In this document: piece by piece, positions 48,146 to 60,159 of the stretch
Layout of the letters: every line of letters begins with the position of its first letter
Numbering within the stretch: the first letter of the stretch is position 1
Notes under the pieces: generated by a model
The model's database searches: none
The model's input: the letters and a program-made list of their open reading frames with translations, nothing else
What the model was told of the DNA's origin: nothing
Source: Sepiola atlantica
Taxonomy: Eukaryota > Mollusca > Cephalopoda > Sepiida > Sepiolidae
NCBI GenBank assembly: GCA_963556195.1
Contig: OY744523.1
Coordinates: forward strand, 71,797,788-71,861,787
DNA: 64,000 nucleotides
Direction: 5' to 3'
Program-made: the position numbers and the translations under genes

Positions 48146-48871
48146 AAACACCCTACCTGAGAGTTCATCATTCAAACTCCTCGGCCTAACTTTCACAGAT
48201 AACATGAATTGGAACAACTACATTGAAGACATTGCCAGGGCTGCTGCAAAGAAGGTGGGCTCTCTCTACAGTGCTAGTAAATTTCTCACACCTGAGATTA
48301 TCCTATATCTCTACCAAGCCACAATCCGCCCATGCATGGAGTATTGTTGCCACATATGGCCTGGTGCATCATCCACCAGTCTCTCCCTCTTAGACAAGGT
48401 CCAAAAAAAGAGTCGCCAACTTTATAGGTCCCTCACTATCCACCAAGATCCAGACCCTATCCCACCGCCGCAATGTTACTTTTTTGTGCCTGTTTTACAA
48501 GTACTTCAATGGATTGTGCTCTGATGAACTTGCTTCTCTGGTGCCTCCTCGACGTAAATTTACTAGACTAACTCGACAATCTTCCAAATCCCACCCATTC
48601 ACTGTGGAAGTCCCTAGATGCCGGAGAGCCTTCCACTCCAAAAGCTTCTTTTCTCGTGTTGCTGGACTCTGGAACTCCCTCCCTGCTCTCTGTTTTCCTG
48701 ATGGGACTGACATGCAGAAATTTAAAACTAATGTAAACAGACATTTCGCTGCACAGCTCCCAATTTAGGTTGACCCCCCCCCCTCTAAAAAACTCTCACC
48801 CTTTTTTCAAGTAGCCTTTTACGTCTACAGTAGCGATCTGCCTTGTTTGGGGTGAACTATGTTAAAAAAAA
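48146..48871 (+). pseudogene. LINE family A 3' end (copy A5)
   Basis: Starts abruptly at ACACCCTACCTGAGAG, equivalent to about 9905 of copy A1. It encodes MNWNNYIEDIARAAAKKVGSLY, YQATIRPCMEYCCHIWPG, LLDKVQKK. A run of A causes a frameshift near 48405; the frame resumes at FYKYFNGLCSDELASLVPPR and ends RHFAAQLPI with a stop at 48766-48768. The 3' end reads CCTTGTTTGGGGTGAAC, then A-rich. The best-preserved family A tail in the window. Confidence 0.9.
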
Positions 48872-49745
48872 ATTAGACCTTACAAAGGCGAATAATTTAA
48901 ATCTTAAATTCTGCACTTAAAGTTTATTTTAATTAAAAGCAAGAATTTTAGACAAATGTCACATTACTTCAACAAATTAATTTGGAGTCTTTTAAGGTGG
49001 TGAAATAGACCTTTTTTGTATAGATAATTTAACAATTTGGAAAATGGCATTCATCGCGTTTTGTATTCGAACTTTTTATACATAAAGTCAATGCTTGTTT
49101 TTGTGTTATATAAATCGATACATTAATAGTTAGAAAATTCAAATAAGGTTCAATAAGGTTTAAATTTTTCACAGTATCTAAATACATCATCCAATGTTTC
49201 TGTCAATTTCATTTGGAGTGACTAGGGACAATTATCGGTTAGGTCCATAAAATAAATGCAATATATTACAATGTAAACAAATCCAATTCATTTTGGTGTT
49301 AATAAATTGTCTTCGTTTCATAAAACAGAAATATAATTAAACAAAGAATATCCCACTGAAGAATGTATTTAAAAAGAAAAGGTTTAACATTTAAATAATT
49401 TTTTATGTGTGTTTTAAATTTTAAAATAATTAAATAACAACGAATTCGTTATCAGTCCTTGAAACCACTTGCCGTTTGACAGCTGTTTGTAATAAACACA
49501 GCGTCAACAAGTAGCTTTTTATCAAAACACCACCGCGCTAACAGATTTTATGACTTTACCTCATATTGCGATTGTTATTGTTAATTCTTTTATTTTTTCA
49601 AGGTAAAAATTGTAAACATGACTATATTTGAAATTGTTTCCGACCAGCAATATGTCTCCACGCAGGCAACACTGAGTGAATCCCGCGTGTGTGTTATAAA
49701 TAAAGTCCTTACGTTAAAATATATACAGGGTGCGTAACATATTTG
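48872..49745. other. unassigned AT-rich DNA
   Basis: No gene or strong repeat. Confidence 0.45.
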
Positions 49746-49750
49746 AGGAC

Positions 49751-49935
49751 AGATTTTACATACACAAAACTGATTCTTAGAAACAGACTCCATCTCTCTC
49801 CATGAAGCAAGTAATGTCTATGGAGATTTATACATACACAAAACTGACTCTTAGAAACAAATCCACTCTCTCCCCACCAGGCAAGTAATGTCTATACAGA
49901 TTTATACATATTTAAAACTGACTCTTATGAACAGT
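49751..49935. repeat. ~74-bp tandem repeat, 2.5 copies
   Basis: Units begin AGATTTTACATACACAAAAC (49751), AGATTTATACATACAC (49824) and AGATTTATACATATTT (49898). Each contains CTTAGAAACA-like and GCAAGTAATGTCTAT blocks. Confidence 0.8.
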
Positions 49936-51080
49936 TGTGACCAGGGAAGCGCATCGAGTGTGCGCATAAAATGATGTTTTAAAATCAGTAGTTAAATGCA
50001 AATTGAGGTTGCCTCTCTGCTTCCACTGCCGTGTAGGCGTATGACATAAGAACTTTAAAATAGACACAAGCTGTAAATTTGCACATTACTTAAGAGTAAA
50101 GCTTTGACCTTAATCACGGTGTCATAGTTTTATTTCGCTGTTTTCGATGGGTCTATGCATGTAAATAAAAGAGATCGTCCGTAGGTCTGTCTCACTTCTA
50201 AAAGCGGAGAGGGAGCGGATGCATTCTTATCTAATGTACACAATTAAGTCGGTCGGATTTTCCAATTAAAACCTAAATAGCAATGCATTTGACAAATCGA
50301 TATTTGATTCTGACTAGCGATTTATTCCTTTTTATCTTGAAAACATGCTTTTTCTTGTAGCATGAACTTTACACTAACACTATCTACTTCGCTTTAGTTT
50401 CTTTCCAAAAATACTTATTCTAGCAAGAAAGTTTGTTACAATGGAGAAATTATAAAATATTGACCTAAAATGCTTTAAATGTACGGGAGATAACTCATAT
50501 TCTAACTTGAAGCTTATATAGAAGTTATATCGCTTACATGAGCATATTCATTTCGAACTTTTCGTGACTTACACATTCTTATTTTTTACATTCAAAAATT
50601 AAAACTAAAATGGCATTAACAAATTCTGGGCAACGCCAGCAAGTCATTTATGATTTTTGATATTCGGGAAGTCTAAAGATATGTGTTATTATAAAGGTAA
50701 CGTTTTGCAACGTTGTGTGGAGTTCTTATTGGGGGTGGGCGACGCCGGTGCATTATTTTATTTGCTGCCGCTATTAGGATTTGAAACCTGTACAACATTG
50801 TCCGGATCATTCTGCTAGCTTCATCTGTGCAGGAGTTACGTACAGAGAGAGACACATAGAGAACATAGGTTTTAATGGTTGTTTCATTAATTTCTAGGCG
50901 AGCGAGACCTATCTAAATAAACAGGGAAATAATAAGCTCGTTGACATGTGGGTAGCTGTGTACCTGGTGATCTCGTCCAAGCTAGTGTTTTCTGTCAATT
51001 GCTTACTCGTTAATGACATATGCGATTAAAGGCGAAGATAAAAGGAATAGAAGAACAAACCAAGAAAAATAATGCGAAGA
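49936..51080. other. unassigned DNA
   Basis: 50622-50640 carries the inverted CTGGGCAACGCCAG block. No gene seen. Confidence 0.4.
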
Positions 51081-51400
51081 AAGTAGGTGTCAAGGTTATT
51101 TAGTGCAGGCCGATTTACAGCAAACTTTTATTTTCTGTACGTAATTTTGGTAAGAAAGAGACACATTTCTGGAATGGAATCAAACGAAACAGTTGATTTG
51201 TTCAGGCGATTCTGCGTATGTGTGAACGTTTTGCGTATATGTGAGTTGTCGAAGTGTTTTAATAGGTGCGTGTGTCGATGTGGTTTATTGTATGCGTGTG
51301 CGTTGATTTGTGTTAGTGCGTGGTGGCATGCATCGTTTCTGTAGGCAATTATGTATGTGTGAATGTTTTAGGTGTGTGTATGTATTTTCAATGGATGTGC

Positions 51401-51451
51401 TTATATATATATATATATATATGTATATGTATATATTAATTAAATTTTAAA

Positions 51452-51495
<44 letters not shown>
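51401..51495. repeat. (TA)n / (CT)n / (TA)n
   Basis: TA to about 51435, CT at 51452-51467, TA to 51495. Confidence 0.9.
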
Positions 51496-51497
<2 letters not shown>

Positions 51498-51762
51498 CTG
51501 TGTCTTCCTCTATATGAGTTTTTCAATTTTTTTATTTGATGTAAAGTGTGTGTGAACGTTTTGCGTATATGTAGGTTGTCGAAGTGTTTTAATAGATTCA
51601 CGTGTCGATGTGGTTCATTGTATGCGTGTGTGTTTATTTGTGTTAGTGCGTGGTGCATGCATACTTTTTGTAGTCGATTTTGTATGTGTGAATTTTTAGG
51701 TGTGTGTATGTATTTTCAATGTATGTGCTTATATATATACATGTATATGTATATATAAATTA

Positions 51763-51769
<7 letters not shown>

Positions 51770-51821
<52 letters not shown>
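51770..51821. repeat. (TA)n array
   Basis: Pure TA. Confidence 0.95.
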
Positions 51822-51823
<2 letters not shown>

Positions 51824-51989
51824 AGTGATACAACAAACGATATAAGCGGCAACTAATATCTTTAATTAGTGAACACCCGGATAAAAATTAAACTCAATAT
51901 ACTGGATAGAGCATTAATAGCACAAAGTGAAAGAATAAAATAAGGTGCGAATCAAATTTTATTAGAATTCAAAGTTCAAGCAAAGTACT

Positions 51990-52040
51990 TAAAAGTCCTT
52001 AACTCATGAGTTTTCAAAGATAATCGTCTTCTCAGGGGAC
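51990..52040 (-). ncRNA. decayed hammerhead-like motif
   Basis: Minus strand: CTGAGAA (52035-52029; G8 is A), weak AAGA/TCTT helix II, GAAA at 52015-52012, perfect helix III AACTC/GAGTT, A at position 17, helix I GTCC/GGAC offset by one base. Inactive by G8. It lies in the segment between two TA arrays (51821 and 52386). Confidence 0.45.
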
Positions 52041-52385
52041 CATTACCGCAATGACATTACTGCAGGTAATAAAATTAAACTTTAAAAATATATAAAAAAT
52101 ATATATAAAATACATAAAAGCTTATACATAAAAGTTTATAAAACATCAAATATATCGGCCCAAAACATACATTTTTGTTAAAAACTTATACAGTTCATCC
52201 AAGTCATAAAGTTTAAAACGGCTTCAAGAAAGATGTCAAAGATGTTTATTAAAACACAATCACTTTTCACTGTCATCGATAGCAAACAAATTTCCCGCCT
52301 CTATTTTTCGGTTTTGTTCTACAATTCACCACCTGGATTATTTTTTAATCATTTTAATTATTTTATTCTTTCACTTTATCTAGTG

Positions 52386-52447
<62 letters not shown>
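52386..52447. repeat. (TA)n array
   Basis: Pure TA. Confidence 0.95.
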
Positions 52448-52450
<3 letters not shown>

Positions 52451-53443
52451 CTGTGTCTGCGTATCTATGAGCTGTTTTTTTTTTATGTAAAATGTGTGCG
52501 TGAACATTTTGCGTGTATATGCGTTGTTGATGTGTTTCAATTAGTTGGTGTGTCGATGTGGTTCATTAGATGTGTATGCGTCTATTTTGTGCGTGGTTAC
52601 ATGCATCGTTTATGTAGCAATTTGTATGTGTGAATATTTTAGGTTTGTGTGTATTTTCAATGTATGCGCGTATATGTATCATCTGTCTTTGCATATGTAT
52701 GCGTTTTTTATGAAATGAATAGTGCGTGTGTGTAAACGTTTTGCGTATATGTACGTTGTCGATGTGCATTAATTTATGTGTGAGTGCGTCGATACATCTT
52801 ATTGTATGTGCGTCTGTTTGTGTTAGTGCAATGCATTCTGTGTGTAAGAATCTTGTTTGTGTGAAGATTATACGTTTGTGTGTATTTTCAATGTATTTCC
52901 ATATATCTGTCATTCATGTATTTAACTGTGTGTTTTAATTCATGTAAAGTACGTATATTTGTATATGTGTATGTAGTTGTTTAATGTACGTTATATGATT
53001 ATATGATTTGTATTATTTTATATATTCTATGTAGTATGTTTATAATTTATTTAATATTTTTAATGTTTTTATATTTCATATTTTGTATATGTTCGTATTT
53101 TTTCGTATGTGTTATGTATAGTAATATTTTTATATCATATTTTTTTATATTTTATATTTTGCGTGTACTTATAATGTATGTGCGTATATGTTTCATTTCT
53201 GCTTGAAAATTTGATTTGTTCAGGGGATTTTGAGAGTGTGTCAACATGTTGTGTATACTTATGTGCGTTTTTGGTGTGGTTTAATGAGCGTGTGTGTCGA
53301 TGTGTTTTATCGTATGTGTGTCGATGTGTTTTATCGTATGTGTGCATCTGTTTACGTAACTGCGTGTTTGTATGCATTGTTTGTGTATGAATACTATATG
53401 TGTTAATATTTTACGTTTATGTGTGTATTTTGGATGTATGTGC

Positions 53444-53445
<2 letters not shown>

Positions 53446-53486
<41 letters not shown>
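53446..53486. repeat. (TA)n array
   Basis: Pure TA, at the 5' truncation point of a LINE fragment. Confidence 0.95.
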
Positions 53487-53487
<1 letters not shown>

Positions 53488-53488
<1 letters not shown>

Positions 53489-54045
53489 CACGTGCAAGTA
53501 TCTTATGTCTCTACAAAGTCACTATTCGTTCATATATGGAGTATTGTCGCCACATCTAGGCTGGTGCGTCTACCACTATCCTTTCCCTATTAGACAGAAT
53601 TTTAAAAAGTCTCCAATCTAGTAGGTCTCGCATTGTCAATGAAGCTCAAACGCATGTCCCATCGCCGCAATGTTACAGCTGGGGACTTGTTTTTACAAGT
53701 ACTTTAATAGAATGTGCTCTAACGCACTCGTAGCACTTGTCCCCCCCCCTTCGACGTAAATACCACTGACTAACCTAACAAGCAATAAAATCCTACACCT
53801 TTAGTGTAGAGGTCCCAAGATTAATAATCCAATTTGTTTTCCCCCCTCGATCTGCTAGACTTTGGAATTCCCTCCATGTTTCCTGCTTCCATGACGTTAC
53901 TAACATGCAAAGATTTAAGTTTAAGGCAAACAGACATTTCGCTGCTAAAGTCCCTACTTACACTGCCCCAGTAGACATGGTGCCAAATATTAGCACCTTA
54001 CGTCCCAGTGTCAGTGTGCTTTGTTTGGAGTGAATAAGAGAGAAA
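53488..54045 (+). pseudogene. LINE family A 3' end (copy A6)
   Basis: 5'-truncated exactly at a TA array. ACAAAGTCACTATTCGTTC.. corresponds to the YKATIRPCMEYC region, then CCCATCGCCGCAATGTTAC, and the end TTTGTTTGGAGTGAATAA. Several stops and frameshifts. Confidence 0.8.
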
Positions 54046-54660
54046 CAAAACTAAAACTTGTACATGTATATGTGGTTTATTTGTTTTCAATTGACCTAGA
54101 GTGGCTATATTTGTAGTATACGTGTATGCGTTTGTTTTATGTACGTTTGTGTGCGAATTGGTTGTCGTTTTGTTTTATTTTTATATATATTTTTACTATA
54201 TATTTATATTTTTATATTTTTGAATGGTATCATAAGTTTGTATAATGCTTGTATAAATGTGCGTAAGCTTTGTATATTTTATATGCAAAACTAACGAAAT
54301 ACATTATGCTTCGCCAATGTTCGCACTATTATTCATATTCATATCAAATAACCTCTCGATAGGTGAAATTAAAAATAACGAAATTAGAAAGAAAACGGTG
54401 TTGATGTGTGTTTAAAGGTTGTATGTGTCGCTGTGTTTTATTGTTAGTGCGTAATTGCATGCATCGTTTTTGCAGAAATTGTGTATGCGTGAATATCTTA
54501 CTCTAGTGTGCATCTCAACGCATGTGCGTATATGTATCATTTAGGTTTGTATGTGTATGATTTTTTATTTGATTTAGAGCGTGTATATTTTCATAGATGT
54601 GTTTGTTAGTTTCATGTACGTTTATGTGTGCGGATTTGTTGTGGATTCGTATTATTTCAT

Positions 54661-54760
54661 ATAGTATATCTATCTATATAAAGTTAGGCGTAGTATATAT
54701 ATCTATATAAAGTTAGGCATAGTATATCTATCTATATAAAGTTAGGCATGCGTATATGCT
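54661..54760. repeat. 31-bp tandem repeat, three copies
   Basis: TAGTATATCTATCTATATAA then AGTTAGGC(A/G), repeated three times. Confidence 0.85.
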
Positions 54761-55190
54761 TGTATATTTTAAGTGTACAGGATTAACCCTTAAATTAATT
54801 AATCGGTCATTATGAATGTTAAAACACAATTGTTAAATATAAGTGGTCGTAATATCGGCTATTTTTTAGTTTAATTTAATGTTATGGAGTTGAATGGGGT
54901 GGAAGCCTTTCATGAAAATTCAGACACCTCCGACTTTGGTAAAAAAGAGACCATTCTGAAATGGGATCAAACGAAACCATTATTTGTTCCGGTCGATTGT
55001 GTGTGTGTGACTGTGTAAACGTTTTGTGTATATGTACGTTGTCGATGTGTTTTAATGGATGTGTGTGCCTGTCTGTGTTAGTGTGTGTTTACATACAGCG
55101 TTTGTGTAGGAATTTTGTATGTGTGAATATGTTACGCCTGTGTGTTTATTTTCACTGTATATTTGTACATGTATGATCTTTGTCCGTATC

Positions 55191-55364
55191 TAGCTTTTTA
55201 TCTAATATAGATGGTATATATTTAATTAAAAATACGTTTTAGACGAAACATGAAAAATACATGAAAATTCATTGGTGCTGTAAGTTGAATATTTTTTTTA
55301 AAAAACATGATATATTAATTATAACAATTCATATTTATCTATATTTGTATTCGCATTGTAATGA
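55191..55364. other. unassigned AT-rich DNA
   Basis: Nothing recognised. Confidence 0.4.
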
Positions 55365-55530
55365 CCATAGGAACAATCAATCCATAAGCAAATCTTTCAC
55401 CTGTCATTTCAGCTTCTTTATCTTCATATATCGCTGAACAACAACAACTATAACTTTCATCTGTTCTTTCACTTTCTTTATCTTCATACATCAGCGAATA
55501 TCTGTAGTTCCTTTTTGTCTCACCAAGAAA
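55365..55530 (+). repeat. dispersed repeat R2, copy 3
   Basis: Contains CAATCCATAA, CTTCATATATCGCTGAACAA and a second partial unit CTTCATACATCAGCGAATAT, matching 36421-36590. Confidence 0.65.
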
Positions 55531-55806
55531 AATATTTTCAATATATTTATAATTTATTTATTCATGTTTATCTTTTCCAAATTCAATACTTTTTCTACAT
55601 CTTACGCGCGTTTCACAGCAAAATAAAGAGAAATGCATAGTTTTCATCTTAACTTCGTTTATCATCAAAAAATGTGTCACTACATAGTAATGGGAAAACA
55701 CATCATCTTAAAGACGTGAGAAATGTAGATGGTAAAGTTTTTTTTAAGTTCTTGACAAATGTAACAGCATGATGTGTTTTCCCCTTAACATGAACAATAT
55801 ATAATA

Positions 55807-55894
<88 letters not shown>
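55807..55894. repeat. (TA)n array
   Basis: Pure TA, among the longest in the window. Confidence 0.97.
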
Positions 55895-55898
<4 letters not shown>

Positions 55899-55950
55899 CA
55901 ATGAAACAGGCGGGTGGAAAAAAAAGAAAATTGTTAAAATTACCTTAAGG

Positions 55951-55990
55951 CCTTATCGTCTGACCCTCTAAGAGGAAACGTCAGAATTGT
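55951..55990 (+). ncRNA. hammerhead-like remnant
   Basis: CTGAC followed by a 5-bp stem CCTCT/AGAGG and GAAACGTC. G8 and A9 appear deleted. Weak; included because the spacing and the TA-flanked context match the other cases. Confidence 0.3.
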
Positions 55991-55994
55991 AAAT

Positions 55995-56415
55995 TAAAAA
56001 CTAAGAGTCAGATGAGATATGAGCGGAAAAAATTGTTTAAGTTTGAGAACGATTGAGAGAGGAAAAAAAAGGTAAATCTCTCAACGTTATGGTGGCTTTG
56101 ATAATTAAAGATCTCCAACTGATGCTTCAAAATCTTTTGTCTACACAGGCTAGGTCGAGAATTGTTAATAACTAACGCCTCAATAATATTGAGATGGTAG
56201 TTCGACCTGGCACTGTGTAAAACAGAAAACCACCCATCGGAATTGTTGTCAGAACAACTATTTCTACTAACGAGGTGATTACCGATGGCTGATTCCTGTG
56301 CCTGAAAATATCCGGATGATCTCGAAACCTTGCTGGGTATAGTAGTATGTTTTTAAAAGGATGTAGGCAATGCATCTTACCCGGAATTTGCATTGCCCAC
56401 AGCCTTTTAAAAACA

Positions 56416-56420
<5 letters not shown>
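55995..56420. other. unassigned DNA with inverted ends
   Basis: 56337-56352 (GTATAGTAGTATGTTTTTAAAAGG region) and 56400-56420 (CCTTTTAAAAACATACTA) are inverted copies around 56345-56415, giving a ~20-bp hairpin stem with AATGCA repeats in the loop. The rest is unassigned. Confidence 0.5.

Positions 56421-56453
<33 letters not shown>
56421..56453. repeat. (TA)n array
   Basis: Pure TA. Confidence 0.95.
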
Positions 56454-56457
<4 letters not shown>

Positions 56458-56510
56458 CCGAAAAAATAATAGATTGTAATGAAAATTCGGTTGCGTAAAT
56501 ATTAATTTAA

Positions 56511-57006
56511 AATAATAAACATGTTATTCATAACTTTGTTGTAAAAAGTAAAACATCTTTCTCATTTATTTATATAGATATATATACATTAACATTTTGA
56601 TAATTTCAATAGAAATTTAGGTGTCTTTTAAATGTGACTGTAAAAAAAAACAAATAAAAAATCAAATTGCCTTTTCACTTGAAATTTAGAAATACAGAAA
56701 AGAATATCTGAACACAAATGCTAAATATGTGTCATGGAAATAAAACAATGTTGCGAAGCAGAACTATTTGTTATATTAAAATCTAAACAATCATTGAATT
56801 AAAAAAAACAATGACAAATAATAGTTAATTAATGAAGTGTGTTTTTAAACCAATATGCAAATTAGTAACCTTGTGACTGATATCGAATATATAAATAAGT
56901 AGTATATAATGAAGATGGGGCGTTTATTGTTCAAAGTTGAATTAGCTTGAAATAGAGCGGTTTAACTTTATCGTTAGTGCGAAAGATCGGCTCAACTTTC
57001 GCATTA

Positions 57007-57007
<1 letters not shown>
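56511..57007 (+). repeat. dispersed ~500-bp repeat R4, copy 2
   Basis: Collinear with 40669-41175. The final shared sequence CAACTTTCGCATTA is followed here by TA and then repeat R1. Confidence 0.85.

Positions 57008-57050
<43 letters not shown>
57008..57050. repeat. (TA)n array
   Basis: Pure TA. Confidence 0.95.
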
Positions 57051-57053
<3 letters not shown>

Positions 57054-57063
57054 TATTTATTTT

Positions 57064-57199
57064 GGTACAGAAAAATTAGTACAACATTCGTACCGTCGGT
57101 TTCAAGTACAGAAAAACTTAGCCATCCAGCTCTCTTCAGCTTCTGTTGTCATCTGTTTCGGAAATGTGAAGTCACGTGTCACTCTCGTTTGGACGCGTT
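57064..57199 (+). repeat. dispersed repeat R1, copy 2
   Basis: About 90 percent identical by eye to 6543-6678, again immediately after a TA array. Confidence 0.8.
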
Positions 57200-57246
57200 A
57201 ATTAAGCACTCTGCTGGGATTTTTCCTGCTATATTACAAATAAGTT

Positions 57247-57248
<2 letters not shown>

Positions 57249-57327
<79 letters not shown>

Positions 57328-57376
57328 AGAAAGAGAGAGACAGGGAGAGAAGGAGAAAGAGAGAGATAGAGAGAGA
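57249..57376. repeat. (TA)n-(TG)n-GA-rich
   Basis: TA to 57306, TG to 57328, then GA-rich. Confidence 0.95.
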
Positions 57377-57995
57377 GTAATTGTACTTTATTATAAAGTG
57401 AAGGAAACTCTCTATGTGGAATCTTCCGGCATTAGCTGGAACTTATAGCCAGGTAGTATGTCCAACAACTTTAATCGGGGCGCCATTCTCAATAGTCTCG
57501 CAGAAATGGTTACAACTGCCAAGTGAGCCAGTTAACAACGAAGTTAGCACACATAACGGCAACAGAAAACAAATTAAGCGAGTTCCTCCCCCTACTCGCT
57601 GATCGCCTTTGTCAGTCCATTATCCGTGGTGGAAAAATAAAGTGACACTGACTCATCGTTTTGGTCCGAGGAAGAGGCTGGTCGGTACAAATCGACTGAA
57701 GCTACCCAGTAATTTAAAATCCGGTCGCTAATTTCAGTGCGTAGTTTGTGGAATTGTCAGTGTTAACTGGACTTCGTTAATGGTTACGAGCCTTGAACAA
57801 ACAAATCAGAGAGGGAGAGAGAGAAACGGGGTTAGAAGGAGAAAGATGGAAAGAGAGAGAAAGGAAAAAGAAAAAGATAGAACGAGCGATAGGAAGTGAG
57901 AGAGGAAGAGACAGTGTGGAGAGATATATAGAGAGATGGAATGGCAGATAGATATAGAGATACATATATATAAATATATATATACATATATATAT
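57377..57995. other. unassigned DNA, GA-rich end
   Basis: 57400-57780 is the most GC-balanced non-repeat DNA nearby, but no domain or splice context was found. 57805-57960 is GA-rich. Confidence 0.45.
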
Positions 57996-58013
57996 ATACA
58001 CACACACACACAT

Positions 58014-58080
<67 letters not shown>

Positions 58081-58083
58081 AAT
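57996..58083. repeat. (CA)n-(TA)n-(TAA)n
   Basis: CA to about 58032, TA to 58066, TAA to 58083. Confidence 0.95.
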
Positions 58084-58185
58084 CCAGGTAAAACATTCAC
58101 AGGGTAGTAATCCAAAGAATTTAAACCGGGTTTATATAAGTGTTCAATATCAAATAGAGCTTTTATATATGATTATTTTTATTTA

Positions 58186-58320
58186 CACAGACATGTAGAA
58201 AATCTGCGACACTAGCATGTCGATGTTATCGATCAACAGTTATCTGAAATTGTTACTTTCCTGCACTGATCAGAGCAATAAGCTTGAAACGTTAGCGTCT
58301 GTAGGTATTAATATTTTAAT
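58186..58320 (+). mobile_element. SINE carrying a hammerhead motif
   Basis: Plus strand: TGCGACACTAGCATGTCG (A-box-like) then GTTATCGATCAA (diverged B-box), about 28 nt, hammerhead at 58260-58305, and a TA array from 58342. The head matches the minus-strand copy at 3111-3045. The tRNA derivation is less certain than at 45.1 or 46.1 kb. Confidence 0.55.
58260..58305 (+). ncRNA. hammerhead motif, G8 changed to C
   Basis: Helix I CCTGCA/TGTAGG (one G-U). Core CTGATCA at 58266-58272. Helix II is GAGC/GCTT. GAAA is at 58286-58289. Helix III ACG/CGT has a TTAG loop. C at position 17 (GUC). Only G8 departs from the consensus. Confidence 0.6.
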
Positions 58321-58339
58321 ATTTGATTATAAATATTTT

Positions 58340-58341
<2 letters not shown>

Positions 58342-58403
<62 letters not shown>
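58342..58403. repeat. (TA)n array
   Basis: Pure TA; GA-rich DNA follows to 58580. Confidence 0.95.
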
Positions 58404-58409
<6 letters not shown>

Positions 58410-58580
58410 AAAGGCAGATAGAGAGTGAGAGGGAAAGAGATAGAAATAGAAAGATATAAGGAGATGAGCGGAGAGATAGAAAAGCGAAAGAAAGTGAAAG
58501 GAAAAAAGAAAAAAGGAGAGGGGATAGAGGAAGAGAGAGGACTGGCAGATAGAGATACAGATACATGAAGGAAGGTGAAA

Positions 58581-58582
<2 letters not shown>

Positions 58583-58661
<79 letters not shown>

Positions 58662-59047
58662 ACACATATATATAATTATATATAAATATATATATATACA
58701 TATATATATATTTGTATATATATATATATTTATATATAAATATATATATTTATATATAAATATATATTTATATATACATATATATTTATATATAAAAGAA
58801 AATATATATATATATATATATAATTATATATATATAAATATATATATATATTAATATATAAATATATATATTTATATATAAATATATATATTTATATATA
58901 AATATATATGTATATATATAATTATATATATAAAAATATACATATATAATTATATATAAATATATATATATAATTATATATATAAACATATATATATATA
59001 TATTTATATATAAATATATATATATAATTATATATATATAAATATAT
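58583..59047. repeat. complex TA-rich array
   Basis: Pure TA to 58652, then imperfect ATATATAAATATATATTT-type units to 59047. Tyrosine/isoleucine frames are translations of this. Confidence 0.95.
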
Positions 59048-59075
59048 TTCATTATTTTTGGGGGGGTACAAAACT

Positions 59076-59422
59076 TTATTAATGCAATAATCAAGGGAAG
59101 ACGTGTTGAATCTTACATAATTAAAAGATTTAGGGGATTTAGGGAATGAGAAAAAAATGCCAGTCGACTAGTTCTGCCCACACTTTACAAGGCTGATATC
59201 TTGGGATTTAAAAAAAAAAAGAAAACCTTTTATATTTAAAATGAAATTAGCGTTATTTTATTTTAAATATAAAAGGTTTACTTTTTTTTATCCCACGATA
59301 TCAGCCTTATAAAGTCTGGGCGAAACTAGTCGACTGCCAATTTTTGTTCTTCTCATCCCCTAAATCCCCTAAATCTTTTAATTATGAAATATTCGACACG
59401 TCTTCCCTTCATTATTGCATTA

Positions 59423-59426
<4 letters not shown>
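59076..59426. mobile_element. foldback element, ~167-bp arms
   Basis: 59076-59242 is the near-perfect inverse of 59260-59426. Examples are TTAATGCAATAAT at the outer left and ATTATTGCATTAA at the outer right, AGATTTAGGGGATTTAGGG against CCCCTAAATCCCCTAAATCT, and TTTTATATTTAAAAT against ATTTTAAATATAAAA at the centre. The spacer is 17 bp. It is flanked on both sides by TA-rich arrays. No coding capacity. Confidence 0.85.

Positions 59427-60159
<733 letters not shown>

Larger units (their letters stand above)
51090..55190 (+). repeat. GT-rich long-unit repeat field
   Basis: At least seven diverged direct copies of a roughly 190-300-bp unit start with AACGTTTTGCGTATATGT-like sequence near 51220, 51555, 52503, 52735, 53240, 54390 and 55015. 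They proceed through GTCGATGTGTTTTA, TGTGTTAGTGCGT, GCATGCATCGTTT and TATGTGTGAATATTTTA to TGTGTGTATTTTCAATGTATGTGC. Some units open with ATCAAACGAAAC (51180, 54967). The unit end is where TA arrays have expanded (51401, 51735, 53446). Open frames are cysteine/valine-rich by composition only. The field is interrupted at 51822-52385 and by a LINE at 53488-54045. Confidence 0.75.

Noticed and set aside
51087..55176. Cysteine/valine-rich short frames that look alike
   Set aside because: They resemble each other because the GT-rich repeat unit recurs; no stable shared frame or signal peptide.
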